The notes under the pieces are model-generated. The model was not told the origin of the DNA. It saw only the letters and a program-made list of their open reading frames with translations, and searched no databases. From Melitaea cinxia (Eukaryota > Arthropoda > Insecta > Lepidoptera > Nymphalidae): a DNA stretch of 64,000 bases. The stretch spans positions 3,640,001 through 3,704,000 of the forward strand of contig NC_059415.1 of NCBI RefSeq assembly GCF_905220565.1. The letters are read 5' to 3'. Position numbers and translations under genes: made by a program. Below, piece by piece: positions 12,801 to 23,349 of the stretch (position 1 is the first letter of the stretch; each line of letters opens with the position of its first letter).

Positions 12801-15800
12801 GCACCCCCAAGTGCTGAAGCCGACATACGGTCTAGGATTGCCTACCCGGGCGTCCTGGATGTCACCTGTAAATGGGTTCCCCTGCGATAACAAAAAAAAA
12901 AAAAAGTGTGGCTCCTACATAGTGAAAGAGACATTGGCCCAACAGTGGGATGTTACAGGCTGATTGTGTAGCCGTATGCGTATATATCAGATTACTCTTA
13001 GAATCTTTAGGGCACTTATTTATTAAGATTTTGCCCAAGTTTTTCTGACTGTATATGGGTTTGTGGGTAGTTAAATTTACAATAGGAAAGAGTACTTAGT
13101 TCTGCGATCAGCTTCTAAGAATTTTTCTGGACAGAACTATGCCTATTAGATCTATAAATCTTTCTAAGTAAGTTACCTATACTAAAAATTCTCATGGAGA
13201 AAGAACAGCCTAGCTGTTGGATTATACAGCTTTAAAGAATCAATAAAAATCAGTGTATTATAAAAATATTAATAAATATATGAAAAATCGACGACGCGTT
13301 TGCGCAACAATCACAACACAGGTAAGTGGACCTTATGCTGGCAGTTGTGGGTTCGATCCCTGCACATGTTAAACATTTGTATGGCCATGCAGATGTTTCT
13401 CGTGGTCTGGGCGTCCTTGTGTATTGTGTCTTTTCAAACCCCCGACACAGAAGTAAACCTGGGTGCCATTGAATCTGAGGTGTTTTATTAGTACGTGAAC
13501 ATTTAATTTTAATTCATAACTTAATAACACTTTTCAGGCCAAAATCATCCAATATACACAAATCGGTCAGCAAATACAATGCTATTGGAACCCCTATATA
13601 ATTTCAAAAGTCCATTATTGACTAACACACCGTTATTACAAATAGCAACAACATCAAACACTAAGTGTGTTTATAGTGTTCCGATTATTGCTACAGCGTG
13701 AGTATTTGATTGTTATTATAAGTGAAGCAATAAAGTAAACCATAGTTATGGGAAGTCAGGGGAAAAAGGGGTAAAGTCACATTTGTAAAATGTCTCTTTG
13801 TTTGGTTTAGCTTAAATTTCATGTTATGTCAATTGATTATTGATTAATTATTGTATTATCTGATGCAACCATGATTTGTGTGAATACAAGCTTACAATCA
13901 GGTTGTTACATTTATTTGCTATCTTTTATTTTTAATCTATTCATCTATACAGATAAATAAAATTGGAGTCTCTGTTTGTTATATTAAAATAACCGCTTTC
14001 TAATAAATGCATATGGATGTATACACGGTACATATACCAAAATAACATTTTTTACATTTAATGTCTGTCTGTTTGTTCCGGCTAATCTCTGAAACGGCTG
14101 GACCGAATTTCACGGGACTTTCACTGGCAGATAGCTGATTTAATAAGGTGTATTTGTAGGCTACTATTATTTAGAAATATTTTTATTTTAGAAATTTAGT
14201 AATTTTATAACTCTGCGAATTAAAAAGTAACATTTTTTGTCAAATTCCATTCGGATGAAGTCGCCGAAACAGCTAGTGTAAAATAATTATGTGTTCTTTT
14301 ATTTTATTTATATATTGCCTTTTTTGATATAATTTTAATTTATTCTATTGTTATTACTAAGTGCAATCGTGATTTGATACATCTTCTCTCAATGTTAAAT
14401 ATTTATAAACCAGTGTATATAACTGTTTGCTAACCAAGTAAATAAATGTATTAAGGACTTATCGACTTATTATATGTGCTTATTATAACAAAACACTGCT
14501 GGACACAGGCCTCCATAAGTTCACGCCAAAAATGGCGTGAACTTATGTGTGTTGCCCACAGTCACCACGCTGGGTAGGTGGGTTGGTGACCATAGAGCTG
14601 GCTTTGTCGCACCGAAGACGCTGCTGCCTGCTGTGGTAACGGAACTGTGTTATCCCTTAGTCGCCTCTTACGACACCCACGGGAAGAGAGGGGGTGGCTA
14701 TATTCTTTACTGTTGTAGCCACACAGCGTTTCTTGTATTTTATGATCTGTGTATTCATGTTAATGTTTTCACTAAAGTTTTACTTGCTTCGAGATTTCAT
14801 AATATATATGTATATAAAGTTACATACCATCTCTAAACTGTATACCTAAATTGAGTCAATATAGAAGCAAAAGTTTTGACACAAGATAGCAACTGCATTT
14901 AAAACTACCGCTTCTGTTTAACTGATTTTTAGGGTTCCGTACCTAAAAAAGAAAAAACAGAACTCTTATAGGATCACTTTGTTGTCCGTCTGGCTGTCAA
15001 TACCATTTTTCTCTGTAACGCGTAGAGGTATCAAACTGAAATTCTAGTATCCTACTAAATACTCTACTGTCCCTTGGAGCTGTGAAAAATCAAACTTCTG
15101 AGCCAATGCAACAAAAAGATACAGCCGTTTATTCTGCAAATTCTGGACACTCGCAAGGGAATCAAAACCTACATGGTACTTCCCAAGAACTCAGAATCTG
15201 AAAATTTCGTACGAAGCAACGTCTCATAGCACAGATAAAGGAAAATTGCGAAAAGCATAAATTTTTAGTTACATCGTATGATAAAAATATTAATGATTTT
15301 GTTTGTACGGAACCCTCGGTGCGCAAGTCCGACTCGCACTTGGTCGTTTTTTTTTTTTTACATAACTACAATTAGAAATGGTATACAGTTTATGTGGATT
15401 ATATTAATAAATGACAACGCAACGAGACTCGTTTGTGTAAGTTAGTTTTTATTAATGGAATGCATTTGTCAATGAAAAAAAAAATAAGTTTCTAAAATTT
15501 TTTAGTGCTGAAGTTTTATATTTTGGACTGCATATGAAAAACAGGCAAATCAAAATTATTTTAATTAAACGCTTAACTAACCGCCAATTAAAACGCTTTG
15601 TATATATTAATATATAACTAAGATATCGCATTCTACCTTAAATATCATTTAAAAAATGGCAAGCCTGTGTCTCCCAAGGGAACATCATTTTATACAAATA
15701 TGTTTGACTTTGCATGCTACAAATGGTCTAAAAAAATAGTATTTAGTATCATTTACAAGTGTCAAGTCTCGGCTACGTTAGTTTGATCTAAATTCATATT

Positions 15801-18800
15801 TAATGATTTTGCTGACCTTTCTTATAATATGGGAGTACTCGCACTTGACCAATTTCTAAATTTAATGATTTTCACATATTTTATCCATATCGTTTGACTA
15901 CACATTGACATAGTGGTCACCGGTCATCAAAATAAATATAAGATCACGGTCGTAGTCTGGCTGTTTTTTGCTTATATGTATCTCCTAACCCTCATTACAG
16001 AACTTTCATACTTTGGGGGTCACCGAATGTAAATCGTTTATTTGTTTGTAAATATTTCCTGCACTTATATATTTGCACCGCTTGTTTTGCTTGCATGTTC
16101 GCTTAGTGTGGCTCAACCTTCCACCGTTGTGTCGAACAACAATTATATGTCTTGTAAGTTTATTCCGTTTTCTTATTGTTTCTTGTAATTTTTTTTATTG
16201 CTTTGCAAAAGGGAATTCCCCTTTCTCTTGATTAGAAAGGGACTCCCCTTGTCAGTGTGTATATATAGAAATTCGAGTTTAAAGAAATGCAACTAACCAC
16301 TAATACTTGTTTTTTAATGAAAAAAAAAATAAGGATTGATATAAGTGATGTAGATATTGCTACATAACTTATGCTTAACTTGTTATTAAAGCATTTTTTT
16401 AAATCTTTTTGCCTTAGTTTGCCTTGAAATATTTTCTTAATTTTAGTTGCATATATTTAACACTCATGTTGCATACTTTTTTTTCTTGTATAGTTTCTTA
16501 CATCTCACCAAATTAATGATTAATTAATGACTAAACCGTTAATAATAATTCTATTTATGCTTTAGTATAAACATATTTATTGGTTTCACCTTCATATTTT
16601 GTAACTGCTGGTATTTATAGCTTTTATTAAAATCGGTTCTAAACTTTTCACATATCTTTAGACTTAATATTTGTATACCACAACTTATATTTCTGTATAA
16701 TAATCATGTGTTCTTTATTGTATACCAGGAAAAAAAACTAAAATTTCTTTTAATCCTTCTTAAAAAATTATGTATCGTTAGTGTAGTTAGTAAGTTTTAT
16801 AATAAGATGTACAATTATTACTTAAATAATATAAAAATTTCAGCGTTCGAGGTGGATAATCATCGTAACGACCAAAATATGGATCCAAGGTTATATGAAT
16901 TCTTGAACTACTCCGAGCAGAATTCGATGAGAAAGAATTACTCACAATATGGGGGTGAGTTTGTAAACTCTTCTATCACTAGGGTGGCAAACAAGCGTAC
17001 ATACTTATTATTAACCAAGCATAGAAAAAGGAGGATGCTCTCAATCAGACTATTTTGTTTTTATTTTTTACATATGTTATCATTTTGATGAGTCTTTTTG
17101 TATTCGAAACCTGGTGCTCGTCACGTGGTCTTATTTCTTTTTGAGCGAGATTTGGCAATTAGTTTTTGAGATATGCTTATTATTACGTTGCTAACTATAC
17201 TTCTGACATTCCTAAGTAGCTCGGAAGTCAACACTTCTTGAGATTTGCAGTATTTAGCTGTGATCTTTCTGTAGGGATGATAATTTATTTTTTTATTTAT
17301 ACTTTCGCACACCAATGCAAGGTTTTAACAGTATTAATGATATAAAAATAGAATTTGCATCAGTTGCAACAAGCGACCTTTGGACAGAGGACTAAATAAG
17401 GAGTGTGGGATAGAGCGCAAAAATGTTATGTAACACATGTACATACATATATATACATACACAAATACTCGTATATCTATAGAAAACTTGATAAATTTTA
17501 AATGACAGACAAAACACCATAGCATAAACTACTGATATAATATAGCACAATGACTGATATAAATATATTTTAGATTTCAGTTCATCGTCCCTCGAAACAC
17601 AGGACATGAGTGCTACGCTATCTATCCCGGAAATGGTTGAGGATGCCCTAGAGATCATCAGTCAAGATGGGGTGAGAGCATACACTATATAAATAATATC
17701 CTACCACAACTAGTTCTGAGATAGGGCGCAGCAGGAATTATCCTGATCAAAATATGGAGCAGCCCGACTGGGGAAGTACGTCGACCTTACAGAAGATCAC
17801 AGCTAAATAATTCTGCTTCCAAGTAGTGTTGTGTTCCTGTGGTGAGTGAGGTGGAGAGCCTTTCCTGGCACAGGAGAAAATCCTACTCGTGAACATTAAG
17901 TGTAGTGTTTATTTAGTTATTTAAACTAAAACAATTGCATAAACAAACATTTAACTGAGGTAGGGCACAGCAGGAATTTCCTGCTCAAAATATGGAGCAG
18001 GCCCGACTGGGGTAGTACCTCGACCTTACAGAAGACCACAGCTAAATCATACTGTTTTCAAGCAGTATTGTGTTCCTGTTGGTGAGTAAGGTGACCAGAG
18101 CTCCTGGGGGATTGGGGATTGGGTCGGCAACGCGCTTGCGATGCTTCTGGTGTTGCAGGCGTCTATAAGCTACGGTAATCGCTTACCATCAGGTGAGCCG
18201 TACGCTTGTTTGCCGACCTAGTAACATAAAAAAAAAATTGCTTTCTGTTCAAAAAAACTTAGTATGTAGATAGTTGAATATATTCATTTACAGATAGGCT
18301 ATATTTTTATCACAAAATTAAATAAAAATTAAAATATTTCCTTTTCAATATTGTGTCCCAGAATTAACAATTAATATTATAAGATTAAACATCCATCTGT
18401 TTCAGGATTACATGGAACAAATAACGATGGATGCGAACATGCAGTGCTTACTCTGTTCTTGGGCTGGACCTAAGACCACACTGGAATATCACATCAAAAA
18501 GGTAAATAAATATACTTATATACTGTTGTTATTTTAAACTACATAACTATAAAAAATAATACAATATTAGCCCTTAGCTGAAGTCGCTATTTTTCGGTAA
18601 CATAGTTGAAGTAGGGGGTCAAAAAGGACTCCACTGGTGTTGTAACATAAAAACCATCAATGTATTTTTAATAATTCGGTTTATTTATTACTAAACAACT
18701 TATTAACTACACAGTTTATTGATAAAACCAAAAATTCTACTAAATAAATTCACCTTTCCCAGAGTCGAGAGTCATTTTTGACCCCACGGTATACATACCT

Positions 18801-20959
18801 CCACTTCTAGAAATGTTAGAACAACGGTCGTCCGTTATTCGTGATACCCCACGACGTAGTGAGATTAGTCAAACGGACAGAATTAAACGACCTTAGATCT
18901 CAAAGCTATCACGCAAAATAGCTGCGTTGGGGCCATTTTTAACCCCCGACTCCAGCTAAGGGACACAGGTTTCATAAACCACTAGTCTTTCATCAGATTG
19001 TACCGTCCGCTTATTTGCACCCCTTATTTATTTATTTATTTTTGAATATCATATCAAAAATTGACCGCTCCAGCGGTGATCGAACCCGCGTCTCCGACCG
19101 ACCGTGTCGGCGCTCTAGCCAATTAAGCTATGGAACGGTGTACCCGCTAGAGCGAAATTTTTGATATGATGATTTTTATATTCGGTTTAAGCGAACCGTG
19201 GCGCCATCTATAGTGAGCTCTTTACAGAAACCCGTAACTATTCAAAGTTTCATATTACAATGAAAATCTTTGACAAGAGACGACACCGTGCTATTTTGTA
19301 ATATCTACGATTTTATTTTTGTGTTACCCACACATTAGGAATTCTAAACATTTTTTGAATATCATATCAAAAATGGACCGCTCCAGCGGGGATCGAACCC
19401 GCGTCTCCGACTGACCGTGTCGGCGCTCTAGCCAATTAAGCTATGGAACGATGTACCCGCTAGAGCGAAATTTTTGATATGATTATTTTTATATTCGGTT
19501 TATCATCATCTTCCTGCCCTTATCCCACTTCATGTTTTCATTTTCCATTCCTCTCTATTATTCGTCACTTCAGCGCTTATTCCTTTATTTCTCATATCCT
19601 CACTCAATCAAGCTTAATGATGTGAATGTATATTGTCTTTTTTTTTGTTTGATTTTTTGCCCTCCTTATTATGAAAATGCAGCGTCTCTAGACATCTTTT
19701 TTTTTTTCATTTTCTTTCCAATTATATTCACATGTATAATCTATTATTTGTATAGCTTTATATCCTATTTTTATATTAGTATATAATATCGTATGTACTT
19801 TAGTATTATTACTTTAGAAACACAGTGCACTGTTAAACTGCTAATTGTTTTTGCTGCACTGTTTATGACATAAATTGTATCTATTTTTTTCGTAAATAAA
19901 TAAATCTTGCTGAGGTAGTTCGATATCGATTGTAACCACTTAACCAGGCCGTCACGCGTCGTACTAAAATAAATTAATTATTTTAATTAACCACATACAT
20001 TTCATATACAAAATTATTAATGTCATGTTTTACTTTTATTTTTTGGAAAAGTACACTTTTAATAACATTAAGGCCTAAAGAAGAAAGATATTGCATATCC
20101 CTAAATTACAGTAAAATAACTGCATAAAGAGTCAATAACAAAATAAACATATCTAGGATCACTGGCAACAAATCCTCAAGCAGCATGGTAGTGAGTGGGC
20201 AATACCTTGGACGTTGCCCAGCTCTGGGACCGAAAGTGGGTATGAGGGCCCACAGCTATTAGAGCATGACTCATGCCTCTATGTACTCTCCGTTAAGTAT
20301 GAGGATCCGGACTTCTTGACCGCTAGTGTGACTGTGAGTACTTTTTTCCTTTCAAAGGAGACAAACGCATATAATCCACATGAAAGTAAGCGATTACCGT
20401 AGCTTATAGACGCCTGCAACACCAGAAACATAACAAATGTGTTGCCGACCATACCCCTAATTCCTTTCAGGAGCTCCGGTCACCTTACTCACTACAGGAA
20501 CACAACACTGCTTGAAAGCAGTATTATTTAGCTTTGATCTGTAATGTTGAGGTACTTCCCTAGTCGGGCTGCTACACATTATGGGCAGGATAGATTCTGC
20601 TGTATGAAATGTTTGCATTTTTTTAAGTCACAAAAAACAAAGTGTATTACTGTTATTATTATTTCCAGTCACTGTCTACAGAACCCGCACAAAAGTTTGG
20701 TTCAATAACAATATATAACAAGTTATCAGGCGAACCTTTCTCATGGAGCGGTCACATACAACCTCTGTCTCCAGACTATTTTACTAGTGAGATAAGTGGA
20801 CTCAGAGTGGAACTTTCGAGACTAGACTTATTACCTAATAGTGCTAACCTTAGGCTAGTTAATAGGGAGCTGGTTACTGACTCTCCGGGCAAGGTTATCA
20901 TCGGACAACCTATGTTGAACGATATACATTTGATATTGTTTGTTAAAATATATTACTAA
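9823..20959 (+). CDS. SIAH-type zinc-finger protein without RING, SAP-like N-terminus
   Basis: Ten exons: 9823-9924, 10199-10336, 10716-11132, 11467-12016, 13538-13697, about 16791-16954, 17574-17671, 18406-18501, 20157-20333, 20669-20959. They join in phase to about 730 residues. Residues 15-45 (YLQQMAKSLGLPSNFKK...LIELI) look like a small helix-loop-helix such as SAP. A long Ser/Asn/Pro-rich, probably disordered middle follows. Near the C-terminus CLLCSW...YHIKKDH fits C-x2-C-x11-H-x4-H and matches the second SIAH zinc finger in spacing. The remainder (LYVLSVKYEDPDF, FGSITIYNKLSGEPFSWSGH) resembles the SIAH/TRAF-like beta-sandwich. No RING pattern was found, so ubiquitin-ligase activity is not supported. 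The start at 9823 is the first ATG. The start of exon 6 is ambiguous (16782 or 16791). I do not recognise an ortholog. Confidence 0.7.
12052..12294 (+). mobile_element. tRNA-derived SINE, 5' part
   Basis: Box B-like GGGTTCGATTCC, then GTCTCCCCACCACG and the ACCTGATAGCAATCGTTAG segment shared with the other SINE copies. The element is broken by a LINE fragment and resumes at 12906. Confidence 0.7.
12295..12905 (+). mobile_element. 5'-truncated R1-like LINE fragment with poly(A)
   Basis: An open frame ending at 12585 encodes the C-terminal end of a non-LTR retrotransposon polyprotein (DSAQHTLEVCPRW, then FCEIVMSQKE...ER). About 320 nt of GC-rich 3' UTR and a 14-nt A tail follow. GTGTG lies on both sides (12290-12294 and 12906-12910), consistent with a short target duplication inside the SINE. 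A second copy on the minus strand is at 35775-36590. Confidence 0.8.
12906..12966 (+). mobile_element. tRNA-derived SINE, 3' part
   Basis: CTCCTACATAG...CCCAACAGTGGGATGTTAC followed by AGGCTGA is the tail of the SINE interrupted at 12294. Confidence 0.7.
13292..13492 (+). mobile_element. Partial tRNA-derived SINE
   Basis: GACGCGTTTGCGCAACAATC (box A-like) and GGGTTCGATCCCTGCAC (box B), then the GCAGATGTTTCTCGTGGTCT body. It is truncated before the usual tail and lies in intron 4 of gene B. The 63-codon open frame here is not a gene. Confidence 0.7.
13944..14276 (+). mobile_element. Non-autonomous Helitron-like element
   Basis: Begins TCTATACAGATAAATAAAAT after an A and ends GATGAAGTCGCCGAAACAGC then TAG before a T. 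It shares the segment GGTACATATACCAAAATAAC with the inverse copy at 58668-58970. Confidence 0.65.
14494..14735 (+). repeat. Dispersed GC-rich repeat (family 3)
   Basis: Contains TGCTGGACACAGGCCTCCAT, GCACCGAAGACGCTGCTGCC and TCTTACGACACCCACGGGAA. Other copies are at 23350-24127 (plus) and 42254-42475 (minus). It may be the 3' part of a retroelement. The 99-codon open frame across it is not a gene. Confidence 0.65.
14931..15360 (+). repeat. Non-autonomous element with GGGTTCCGTAC inverted ends
   Basis: AGGGTTCCGTAC at 14931-14942 is matched by its inverse at 15305-15316. A tail GTCCGACTCGCACTTGGTCG and a T run follow. This is a typical dispersed lepidopteran repeat by pattern, here in intron 5 of gene B. 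Confidence 0.65.
15361..16707. other. Intron 5 of gene B, nothing recognised
   Basis: AT-rich intronic DNA without gene or repeat structure that I can name. A polypyrimidine tract precedes the candidate exon 6 acceptors at 16781 and 16790. Confidence 0.4.
17716..17877 (+). repeat. Partial poly(A)-tailed repeat (family 2)
   Basis: Starts CTGAGATAGGGCGCAGCAGG and matches the first half of the full copy at 17955. In intron 7 of gene B. Confidence 0.65.
17955..18238 (+). mobile_element. Poly(A)-tailed SINE-like repeat (family 2), full copy
   Basis: Runs from CTGAGGTAGGGCACAGCAGG through TATAAGCTACGGTAATCGCT to GACCTAGTAACAT and a run of A. The A tail implies LINE-type retroposition. Copies at 23586-23874, 31789-32068 and 39391-39672 (all minus) share the same ends. 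Partial copies are near 20387, 36889, 38960 and 43520. Confidence 0.75.
18571..18962. mobile_element. Non-autonomous DNA transposon with inverted ends
   Basis: CCCTTAGCTGAAGTC at the left end and GACTCCAGCTAAGGG at the right end form imperfect terminal inverted repeats. Subterminal GGGGGTCAAAAAGGACTCC and GGGGCCATTTTTAACCCCC are also inverted. No open frame. In intron 8 of gene B. Confidence 0.6.
19048..19070. repeat. Left arm of inverted-repeat element 1
   Basis: ATCATATCAAAAAT (19048-19061) is the exact inverse of ATTTTTGATATGAT at 19157-19170. The two arms enclose the tRNA-like core at 19065-19138. Confidence 0.7.
19065..19138 (-). tRNA. tRNA-like pseudogene core, copy 1
   Basis: Read on the minus strand it has a 7-bp acceptor stem (CCGTTCC with GGAGCGG, one wobble), a box A-like D arm (TAGCTTAATTGGCTAGAGC) and a 5-bp anticodon stem (CCGAC with GTCGG) around a 7-nt loop. 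A T arm with GGGTTCGATC follows. The loop has C at the position normally U33 and would give anticodon GGT. One T-stem pair is mismatched. It is more likely a captured tRNA relic than a working gene. Confidence 0.45.
19378..19451 (-). tRNA. tRNA-like pseudogene core, copy 2
   Basis: Nearly identical to copy 1 and inside the same inverted arms (ATCATATCAAAAAT at 19361-19374, inverse at 19470-19483). Its T stem is perfect (GCGGG with CCCGC). The anticodon loop again lacks U33. Confidence 0.45.
20387..20605 (-). repeat. Family 2 repeat, diverged copy
   Basis: GTAAGCGATTACCGTAGCTT starts the minus-strand copy, which ends in AGGATAGATTCTGCTGT. It fills most of intron 9 of gene B. Confidence 0.65.
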
Positions 20960-21540
20960 AACCATTTTTATCAGCTGCTAAAATGCTGGTGCTATACATT
21001 TGTGCTAATAAATACAAATATTTAAGTGGAGAAATTTAGTTTTGCCATAGTTCATTAGAAGCGAGGTTTTTCATTGGTCGGTCCATGTTGAATTATATAC
21101 TTTTGATACTGTTTGTTAAGATATTTACTATTTTTTTTTTTTTGTTTTTTTTTTGTTATAACGCTGGTGCTAAACATTTGCGCAAATATATATGTAAATA
21201 TTTAAGAGGCACAATTTAGTTTTGCCATAGCTAATACGGAGAAAGGTTATCATCATTGGTCAGTCCATTTTGAACGATTTATTACTATTTGTTAAGATAT
21301 ATAATTAATTTATTTTGTTATTTTGTTGCTATAATGCTAGTGTCACACATTTGCGCAAAATTTGTTTGCTATTGTTTTTCCATAGAAAATTAGAATTTAT
21401 AAATGTTCTAAAATATTTAAGAATCTTATGATTAATTATCAGTGTTATAGTATTATTAGGAAGTTACTTATCAGTATTAATTAGAGAATAAAAAATCTCA
21501 TCAAGTAGACATAGTTGTCAGTCGATGCTGAACGACATTT
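20892..21540 (+). repeat. Degenerate tandem copies of the gene B 3' end
   Basis: The last coding segment (AAGGTTATCATCGGACAACC, then ATGTTGAACG) and its 3' flank recur downstream. Copy 2 starts near 21064 (CATTGGTCGGTCCATGTTGA), copy 3 near 21243 (GGTTATCATCATTGGTCAGT), and a partial copy 4 lies at 21517 (GTCAGTCGATGCTGAACGAC). The period is about 172-179 bp for the first three. Copies 2-4 lie after the stop codon at 20957 and are not coding. Confidence 0.75.
21007..21012 (+). terminator. Poly(A) signal of gene B
   Basis: AATAAA 48 nt after the stop codon. Confidence 0.55.
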
Positions 21541-21756
21541 TTATAATTAGGTATATTTTGGTGTCTCGAGTGAAATATTTCTTAACGCTGAAAAAGGATG
21601 TAATGTTTGGAAAAGCATATAAAATCTTTTTTTGTATTTGTTGATTTTTTTAAGATTATTAATTTTTCTTATATTTTACTGTATTTTTAAGAAAGCATTT
21701 TGTAATATTATTACATATTTATATTTTAATTTAAACAAAAAAAGGCTGCTGTCAAA

Positions 21757-21971
21757 TCTATACTAAGATTATAAAGCTGAAGAGTTTGTTTGTTTGTTTG
21801 AACGAGCTAATCTCAGAAACTGCTGGTCCGATTTCAAAAATTCTTTTCGTGTTCGATAGCCCATTTATCGAGGAGGCTATATATCATCACACTAAGACAT
21901 CGCAGCAAAATAATGATCATGTATTGCGCGCGCCTCTGTTCCACGCGGACGAAGTCGCGCGCAGAAGCTAG
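21757..21971 (+). mobile_element. Miniature Helitron-like element, 215 bp, both ends intact
   Basis: Begins TCTATACTAAGATTATAAAG after an A and ends GGACGAAGTCGCGCGCAGAA then GCTAG before a T, as expected for insertion between A and T. The 61-codon open frame inside is not a gene. Confidence 0.75.
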
Positions 21972-22769
21972 TAAAAAATAATTTGTATCATGTCAATCAG
22001 AAAATGACATTTTGTTTTTTATGGATGCTTATACAAAATTGTTCTTAATAATACTCTTTTGTAATATTCATAACTTAATATTTTTATTTTATATAGGTAT
22101 ATGTATATGTTTTAATTACCTTTTGAAAGCTCGTTAGCCTTATCCACGGTTAATTTTAACATATATTTAATACTAATTTATACGTTTATTAACTACGTAC
22201 ACTTTTAGCTCTAAGTTGTTGATTTTCGTTTGTTTTTTTTTTTTATTAATCATGTTATTTTTATTGTTTTTATATTAAGTTTAAAAGAAATAAATATCCT
22301 TTAATTATGTGCCATAATAATTAACTAAGAATTTTTGATGTATCAAAAATCTAGTTTTATCTTATTATTTTGATTTTCTAAATTGTGTATGACCTATAAA
22401 CGTTAGAGAATTTAATAATTAATCATATTTTTTTCGTATTATAACTACTACTAACAACATTGTTGTAACACTAAAAGTACAAATATCTGAGTTGATATAT
22501 AGGAACTTATTTTGCATTTTTTAATTATTTTAAAATTTATAGTTATGCGTTTTCTTCTTGTTGTACCTTTATAATTGTCGCTAATACAGTATTTTAAATT
22601 ACACTCAAACTGCGTTGTGAGCACGTGTTTTCGTAAAAAGTTGATTTAAATATAAATTAATTAATTATTTTGTGTTTTATTTATTTATTTTTTATCTCTA
22701 TTTGTCGTCTCAGGATGAGTTAGCAAAATTTTGACCAACATTTGGAGAAAAAAGTGTCGCTTACGTCTA
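21972..22769. other. 3' flank of gene B, nothing recognised
   Basis: Very AT-rich DNA with no gene or repeat boundary that I can support. Confidence 0.4.
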
Positions 22770-23074
22770 ATTATAAGAATTTTATAAAGAGGTAAAGTTT
22801 CTAACTTTGTAGGGAGTATATAATTTTCGTAAATACTGATCCGATCATGAAAACTCTTCACTCTTCTTTCTCTTTCACTCGCAGAAAACTACACTATTCA
22901 GGAGTGTTATAGTCTATATTTTATTGTTATTGAATAAAAAACTTCACTGAATAATAATAGTATATGTAAAATAAGTCTGAGTTATGCGAGCGAGATTTAA
23001 ACAAACTTTACTATATACTTATTTGCATCAAAAATAATAATTCACGCCCAACGAAGTGGGCACGGGTCGGCTAG
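22770..23074 (+). mobile_element. Helitron-like element
   Basis: Ends GCCCAACGAAGTGGGCACGG then GTCGGCTAG before a T. It shares TACTGATCCGATCATGAAAA and ACACTATTCAGGAGTG with the minus-strand element at 8854-9388. The 5' end is approximate. Confidence 0.6.
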
Positions 23075-23349
23075 TCTGAAATAAAATAAACCAGCCTTTA
23101 ATTTTCCACCTTTGCCATAAACATTATTATTATGTTGTTTTTACATGTATTTTTTGAGTGCAAGAATGTATATATATGTATATATTATATCTAATATCAT
23201 ACTAATGAGCAATGGCTTCTTCCTATATTGTACCACACTGCTTCACTGCAGAGTAGTTTAATCTATTCACTTCAAATCAATTATTGATTGTATAATAATG
23301 CCTCGAGATTTCGTTTCATCACTTCAGCCTATAGATTATACACTTATAT

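Noticed and set aside
16708..17088. 126-codon frame as a separate gene
   Set aside because: It contains exon 6 of gene B and reads through its donor at 16955. The upstream part is intron.
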